From contig JANBQS010000937.1 of NCBI GenBank assembly GCA_027577415.1, positions 1 through 10,238 of the forward strand: DNA of 10,238 nucleotides, written 5' to 3'. Below the pieces are notes generated by a model that saw only the letters and a list, made by a program, of their open reading frames with translations, did no database searches and was not told the origin of the DNA. Of this stretch, positions 6,865 to 10,238 are shown piece by piece. Source of the DNA: Coemansia sp. RSA 922. Its lineage: Eukaryota > Kickxellomycota > Kickxellomycetes > Kickxellales > Kickxellaceae. Both the position numbers and the translations under genes were made by a program. Each line of letters opens with the position of its first letter. Position 1 is the first letter of the stretch.

Positions 6865-8460
6865 TTATATTTTCCAAGTTTTTACAATACCTCCAATATC
6901 TCCACTAATCAATGTATCACCGTCCTGACAGTATATTCTGCTGACCACAGCACCCACTCCTTGCCTGTCGTTGAGAAGGCCGTAGTCGGACGCATACGCC
7001 ACGCGCTGCATCGAGTCCGATCTATAGTGGTGCAACATAGAGTCACTGGCGGCCATCCAGCACTCAGGCGCCATACCGCGTCTCAGCTGCACGGAGGTGA
7101 CAGGCGCGCCAAACTCCAAGCTCTGCATAACACGGCCCATTCGCAAGTCCCACAGCAGCGCCGTGCCGTCCAACGAGCCCGTAACAACCGAGCGGTCGTC
7201 GAACTGCAATGAAGTAACTGCCATCTCATGGCCGAACATCTGGCGGTGCGCCTGACCCGTCCTCAAGTCCCACAGCCTAAGAGCCCCGTCACTAGTACCT
7301 GTCGCCAGCGCACACTCGTAGAACTGCAATGCGCCGACAAACCCGGCATCACCAGCATCCGTACCCCGCGGCAGACAACCAGAACCGCGCCTCGCGCGCG
7401 TTTTGCTAGGATCTTTGGTCGCCCACGTCAGGTCAATAGACTGTCGCAGCTGGCCTGTAGTCAGATCCCACTCTCTCACAGTTTTGTCACCACTACCCGA
7501 GATTAAAGTACCAGCAAGCGCCTGGAAGCACGTCACGGCATCGCCATGGCCAGTAAAAGTGCTCTCGCAGCAGAGGTCAAGCGGCGGCACGCGCCTACAA
7601 ATGGTAGGCGTCACTGGCGGCGTTGTCGAGTCCAAGCTCGCAATGGGCTGGATGGAGTCTAGCAGCGAGAGATCCCACATGCGAATGCGGCTGTCGTTGG
7701 ATGCTGTCAGTAGGAAGCGCTCGTAGAACTGCACGCCACGTACTATGTCGTTGTGCCCGTTGATCACGTACTTGCACACGCCCTGGTCCCAGACCCGTAC
7801 CTGCGTGTCCAATGAGCCAGACGCCACAAGGCCCGACACTGGGTCGTAGTCTAGCGCTGTAATCCCGCTATAGTGACCCGCAAGTACATACACTAACTGA
7901 CGCAGACGCGGAACATCGTCCTGCTCAATCACATCCTCACTCTCCTCAGAAATTTCGCTTGGTAACAGAGTTGACTCAACTCCTTCTCCCTCGATAGCTG
8001 CAATCCTACTCTCAATATCCCTGCGTTCACCAACAGCCACTAGAATCCGCTCATCGACCTCGTCCAGTCTCTTTACCACATCTCTACGTACACTCTCCAG
8101 TTGTCTCAAATACTCATTGTATTCTTCCCTACGCTCCATCAGAACTTCGGGAACTACATCAGCTGGCGTATTCCTTAGCATCAAGTCAAACTCCTCGGCT
8201 GTTTGCTCTAGTCCGGGTGTTTGTAGTTTGTGCTCTAGAAACGAATTGAAGCCCGAGAGCAAAGATGGTGTGGTACCGAGAGGTGTAGAGAGTGGTTGTT
8301 TACTGGGCTTTTCTAGTAGTCGTGGGTTGCTGCCTCGCAGTAGGGTGATTAGTGCGCCATTGCGGAATAATACTCGGTTGATAAGCCCGACTAAAAACCC
8401 CTGAGACGCATGCTCGTATGTACTAGACTCGGGTTCTCGTCCTAGGCTTCTCCGCCGCAT
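6865..8460 (-). CDS. Mdv1/Caf4-like mitochondrial fission adaptor (coiled coil plus WD40)
   Basis: This encodes 531 aa. Family knowledge: Mdv1 and Caf4 bind the outer-membrane anchor Fis1 through their N-terminus, dimerise by a coiled coil and recruit the dynamin Dnm1 through a WD40 propeller to divide mitochondria. Seen in sequence: a basic/helical N-terminal part (1-100) with hydrophobic LVGLINRVLF near 23-32; a charged heptad-like segment at about 103-158 (EVLMERREEYNEYLRQLES...VGERRDIESRI); an acidic linker (SEESEDVIEQDD, 171-182); then about seven WD repeats. Clear blades are at 195-225 (GHYSGITALDYDP...VRVWD), 235-263, 304-332, about 373-398, 410-438, with weaker sixth and seventh blades ending TWKI. 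A basic insertion (about 350-372) lies between blades 3 and 4. The protein is shorter than yeast Mdv1 (714 aa). Other coiled-coil WD40 proteins are possible, but the layout and the GHYSGITALDYDP first blade favour Mdv1/Caf4. The gene is convergent with hexokinase-like copy 2 and divergent from the ATP-pyrophosphatase gene. Confidence 0.82.
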   Translation of the reverse strand: MRRRSLGREPESSTYEHASQGFLVGLINRVLFRNGALITLLRGSNPRLLEKPSKQPLSTPLGTTPSLLSGFNSFLEHKLQTPGLEQTAEEFDLMLRNTPADVVPEVLMERREEYNEYLRQLESVRRDVVKRLDEVDERILVAVGERRDIESRIAAIEGEGVESTLLPSEISEESEDVIEQDDVPRLRQLVYVLAGHYSGITALDYDPVSGLVASGSLDTQVRVWDQGVCKYVINGHNDIVRGVQFYERFLLTASNDSRIRMWDLSLLDSIQPIASLDSTTPPVTPTICRRVPPLDLCCESTFTGHGDAVTCFQALAGTLISGSGDKTVREWDLTTGQLRQSIDLTWATKDPSKTRARRGSGCLPRGTDAGDAGFVGALQFYECALATGTSDGALRLWDLRTGQAHRQMFGHEMAVTSLQFDDRSVVTGSLDGTALLWDLRMGRVMQSLEFGAPVTSVQLRRGMAPECWMAASDSMLHHYRSDSMQRVAYASDYGLLNDRQGVGAVVSRIYCQDGDTLISGDIGGIVKTWKI

Positions 8461-8708
8461 TGTCTAAAAAATAATAACAATAATTGAGTTTGAATTTGAA
8501 ATTATAAAGAGAGACAAACTGTATGCTCTCGATAAGCTCATGCCCCCTTTGTTTGTGTGGATCTCTGATCTGGGATAGGATCAAGCGGATCCCTTGTTAT
8601 CACACTGTCCCCATATACAAAACTAAATATCTAAGAACGATATCTGTGGGCGACAAAAATGGAGCCGCGAGAAGTTCATTGGAGAGGGTCATTGTTTAAT
8701 ATTTTCTT
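8461..8708. promoter_or_regulatory. Divergent promoter between Mdv1-like and ATP-pyrophosphatase genes
   Basis: This 248-bp spacer serves both directions. There is no strong TATA box. The left 60 bp are AT-rich and form the leader of the minus-strand gene. GATA-type motifs are seen at 8531-8536 (GATAAG) and, inverted, at 8597-8601 (TTATC). The right end holds an upstream ATG at 8659 in strong context. Confidence 0.5.
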
Positions 8709-8760
8709 ATGGACTCAGTTACAAACACCGATCTCCCTGAAGTTGCCCGAGCCGCAATAG
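8659..8760 (+). CDS. Upstream ORF (33 codons) overlapping the ATP-pyrophosphatase start
   Basis: An ATG at 8659 sits in the context ACAAAAATGGAG, with A at -3 and G at +4, which is a stronger start than that of the downstream gene. It runs 33 codons to a TAG at 8758-8760, in a different frame, and passes over the main ATG at 8709. If the mRNA begins upstream of 8659, scanning ribosomes would mostly translate this peptide and the main protein would be repressed. If transcription starts between 8661 and 8709, it is irrelevant. The peptide (MEPREVHWRGSL...) is not recognised. Confidence 0.35.
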   Translation: MEPREVHWRGSLFNIFLWTQLQTPISLKLPEPQ

Positions 8761-9506
8761 CCTTTACAGGTGGCAAGGACTCTGTTCTCGCACTACACCT
8801 AGTATCCGACCAGTTTCGCTCCTCACTACCAGCTCTATCCAACACGCCACTTCCAGCGACACTAAACCCCGTAGTACTAGTATTATTCAGCCCGCCAGAC
8901 AGTGATTTCAAAGCTCACAAACACGAATGGGTCCAACTACAATCCCAAGCACTACGCATCCCCCTAGTAACGATACACATAATGGGGCCCAACTTTGAAG
9001 AAAGCTACCGACATGGTATCCGCCAACTAGCCACCACCCACAATGTCACTAAACTAGTTACCGGAGATATCGAAGACATTGGCGAAGGGTTCATGGACCG
9101 AGCAGTACAAGAAACTGGTGTGGATTTGGTACGCCCCCTGTGGAAATTGCCAAGAACCCAAGTTCTACGGTTATTGCAGTCCCTAAACATTATCTATGTG
9201 GTGACACTCACTAGGCTCGATAAACTGTCACGCCCGATATCCGAACGTCTCATTGGCCATATCGTTAATGAGGAGTATCTCCTGGAGCAGTTTAAATGGT
9301 ACGACGAGAATCACGAGTCGATGGATTTGGTACAGACAGTGGACTGGGCAGGAGAGTATGGCGAAATGCATTCGATGGTCAGAGACTGTCCCTTGTTCTA
9401 TTGCCAGGTCGTTCACTCCAAGGCATCTATTTGTGTGACAGAATCACAGTTTGGCTCCTATATGTATTTATCGCCTGGTGAACTACAAATAGTTTCCAAG
9501 CAGTAA
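8709..9506 (+). CDS. Single-domain N-type ATP pyrophosphatase, diphthine-ammonia ligase (Dph6) family
   Basis: This encodes 265 aa. The family (ATP_bind_4/Dph6) uses ATP to adenylate diphthine on elongation factor 2 and adds ammonia to give diphthamide in the cytosol. Seen in sequence: the PP-loop AIAFTGGKDSVLALH (16-30); the middle motif LVTGDIEDIGEGF (116-128) followed by RPLWKLPR (142-149), which matches the family's G-D-I...PLW pattern; and the C-terminal GEYGEMHSMVRDCPLF (215-230), matching the GExGExHTxVxDxPxF signature with S for T. Overall the fold appears complete. Yeast Dph6 is about 685 aa and carries two additional RidA-like domains after this one; they are absent here, and the protein ends about 35 aa after the last motif. 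This length is closer to archaeal and bacterial members. It may be the true Dph6 in a short form, or a paralogue with another substrate. The ATG at 8709 leaves a 15-residue leader before the PP-loop strand. Confidence 0.82.
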   Translation: MDSVTNTDLPEVARAAIAFTGGKDSVLALHLVSDQFRSSLPALSNTPLPATLNPVVLVLFSPPDSDFKAHKHEWVQLQSQALRIPLVTIHIMGPNFEESYRHGIRQLATTHNVTKLVTGDIEDIGEGFMDRAVQETGVDLVRPLWKLPRTQVLRLLQSLNIIYVVTLTRLDKLSRPISERLIGHIVNEEYLLEQFKWYDENHESMDLVQTVDWAGEYGEMHSMVRDCPLFYCQVVHSKASICVTESQFGSYMYLSPGELQIVSKQ

Positions 9507-9649
9507 ACAAGTTTTCATCGCTAATATTTACTTGCCCGTATTTGAAAGTTGAGTACTGCATTTTGAATATTGCTATTTGTTGGAAATACGCGTCTGAACA
9601 TAAAAGTATCATTAGAATAAGGGCCTCTACATTTTTGTTGTTCGACAAC

Positions 9650-9675
9650 GGAGAAAAATGGGGAGGGGAGAAGAG
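9650..9675 (+). repeat. 26-bp direct repeat, left copy
   Basis: A purine-rich unit beginning GGAGAAAAATGGGG is identical over 26 bp to 9895-9920. Similarity continues just beyond (CGCAGTG here, TGCACAGTG in the other copy). The two copies bracket the 63-bp repeats. Confidence 0.8.
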
Positions 9676-9722
9676 CGCAGTGTCTTGCAAGCAAACAGCT
9701 GAGCATTGAAGTCACAACAGTG

Positions 9723-9785
9723 TTGTATAAAGGAAAGCCTTCCCTTTGAATCTAAGAGAAGCACTATATTTTGCTTGCTGCTTGC
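9723..9785 (+). repeat. 63-bp direct repeat, copy 1
   Basis: This stretch matches 9828-9890 at 61 of 63 positions. It starts TTGTATAAAGG, contains an imperfect inverted repeat (AAAGGAAAG followed by CTTCCCTTT) and ends TTGCTTGCTGCTTGC. The start-to-start distance between copies is 105 bp. Confidence 0.9.
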
Positions 9786-9790
9786 ATCAT

Positions 9791-9802
9791 TGTGACGTCA
9801 CA
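9791..9802. promoter_or_regulatory. 12-bp palindrome TGTGACGTCACA with CRE core
   Basis: TGTGACGTCACA is a perfect palindrome containing TGACGTCA, the consensus for CREB/ATF-type bZIP factors. It lies between the two 63-bp repeats and 169 bp upstream of the TATA box at 9971. TGACGT also occurs upstream of hexokinase-like copy 2. Confidence 0.5.
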
Positions 9803-9827
9803 TACAATGGCTCTGTGACACACATTA

Positions 9828-9890
9828 TTGTATAAAGGAAAGCCTTTCCTTTGAATCTAAGAGATGCACTATATTTTGCTTGCTGCTTGC
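9828..9890 (+). repeat. 63-bp direct repeat, copy 2
   Basis: This is the second copy of the unit at 9723-9785, with two substitutions. Here the internal inverted repeat is perfect: AAAGGAAAG, one C, CTTTCCTTT (9834-9852). The 26-bp repeat follows after four bases. Confidence 0.9.
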
Positions 9891-9894
9891 TAAA

Positions 9895-9920
9895 GGAGAA
9901 AAATGGGGAGGGGAGAAGAG
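9895..9920 (+). repeat. 26-bp direct repeat, right copy
   Basis: This copy is identical to 9650-9675. It is followed by TGCACAGTGC and then by the promoter-like segment. Confidence 0.8.
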
Positions 9921-9970
9921 TGCACAGTGCTCTGCTTTCTCTTCAACAAGATGCTAAACTGGCTTTTTCC

Positions 9971-9978
9971 TATATAAA
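9971..9978 (+). promoter_or_regulatory. TATA box (TATATAAA) of a possible right-edge gene
   Basis: TATATAAA is followed immediately by CCAAT and a C/T/A-rich leader, with the next good ATG 119 bp from the TATA start. The layout copies the promoter of hexokinase-like copy 1, supporting a genuine transcription unit to the right. Confidence 0.55.
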
Positions 9979-10089
9979 CCAATCCTCCACTCTCCATTTT
10001 TTATATTCAGAACAATCACCACACACTTTCTCTTCACCAAGTATATTTATCAACTAACTGCCATTGCTTCAAAAGTCGTACTTCCAATA

Positions 10090-10206
10090 ATGACTGATGT
10101 TTGTTTTATCAAGTATAGCAATACCAAAGGAAAATTTTACATTCGCGATTTGAATACTGGTAATGTGATACTAAAATGTATTCCGATAAATATAAAGAGA
10201 AGATAA
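10090..10206 (+). CDS. Possible 38-aa protein or first exon, unidentified
   Basis: An ATG at 10090 with A at -3 follows a TATA box and leader and opens 38 codons to a TAA at 10204-10206. The peptide starts MTDVCFIKYSNTKGKFYIRD, is basic and has a beta-strand-like pattern; no family is recognised. It may be a true small protein, since an AATAAA follows at 10229. It may instead be the first exon of a longer gene: GTAATG (10160-10165) followed by TACTAAA (10169-10175) resembles a fungal donor and branch point. The window ends before this can be decided. Confidence 0.35.
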   Translation: MTDVCFIKYSNTKGKFYIRDLNTGNVILKCIPINIKRR

Positions 10207-10228
10207 AGAGTTCTATTTTGTAAACAAC

Positions 10229-10234
10229 AATAAA
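10229..10234 (+). terminator. Possible polyadenylation signal AATAAA
   Basis: AATAAA lies 22 bp past the stop of the 38-codon frame, in an AT-rich stretch that ends the window. If used, it would mark a very short transcript from the TATA box at 9971. Confidence 0.3.
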
Positions 10235-10238
10235 CTCT

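Larger units (their letters stand above)
9507..10089. other. Repeat-rich intergenic region without a recognisable gene
   Basis: These 583 bp contain no convincing coding sequence; reading frames are short, lack ATG starts or cross the repeats. The first ~140 bp presumably hold the 3' UTR of the ATP-pyrophosphatase gene. The rest carries two 63-bp direct repeats, two 26-bp direct repeats flanking them, a 12-bp palindrome with a CRE core and, at the right, a TATA box and a C/A-rich leader for a possible downstream gene. Confidence 0.6.

Noticed and set aside
9650..9920. CRISPR array
   Set aside because: There are only two copies of each repeat, of different lengths and nested rather than regularly spaced, with no cas genes and a fungal context.

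Overview
The window looks like compact nuclear DNA from a fungus. It carries a She4/UNC-45 type myosin chaperone and a coiled-coil WD40 protein of the Mdv1/Caf4 mitochondrial-fission adaptor type, which is a fungal family. It also has long intron-free ATG-started genes, short intergenic gaps, TATA boxes 80-95 bp upstream of start codons, T/C-rich leaders and occasional AATAAA signals. No bacterial-style operons or ribosome-binding sites are seen. The exact lineage cannot be fixed from this sequence; a zygomycete-grade or yeast-like fungus with few introns would fit.

Layout, left to right: (1) the first 36 codons of a minus-strand gene running off the left edge (1-110). (2) A divergent spacer (111-464) with a 4 x 7-bp GGTTCRY minisatellite. 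(3) A plus-strand gene for a 1002-aa She4/UNC-45 family myosin chaperone (465-3473). (4) A 458-bp promoter region with four ATTGG (inverted CCAAT) motifs in one orientation, an imperfect dyad and a TATA box. (5) A plus-strand 430-aa hexokinase-like protein (3932-5224). (6) A 294-bp spacer with its own TATA box. (7) A second plus-strand hexokinase-like protein of 447 aa (5519-6862). (8) A convergent minus-strand Mdv1/Caf4-like gene (8460-6865), whose stop codon lies only 2 bp from that of the second hexokinase-like gene. (9) A 248-bp divergent promoter. (10) A plus-strand single-domain N-type ATP pyrophosphatase of the diphthine-ammonia ligase family (8709-9506), preceded by an overlapping upstream ORF in strong start context. 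(11) A repeat-rich spacer with two 63-bp copies and two 26-bp copies, a 12-bp CRE-type palindrome and a TATA box. (12) A possible 38-codon gene or first exon (10090-10206).

The most notable content is the tandem pair of hexokinase-like genes. Both keep the hexokinase fold landmarks along their full length. Both lack the nucleotide phosphate loop (DxGGTNxR), the TKGF sugar loop, the catalytic aspartate of the NDT motif and one of the two glucose-binding glutamates. Several of these changes are the same in both copies, so catalytic loss probably preceded the duplication. They are best read as a family of sugar-kinase-derived non-catalytic (pseudo-enzyme) proteins, conceptually like the atypical HxkC/XprF and HxkD proteins of Aspergillus; orthology to those is not shown here. 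No functional coupling among the remaining genes (actomyosin chaperone, mitochondrial fission, translation-factor modification) is evident; they look like ordinary neighbours in a compact genome.
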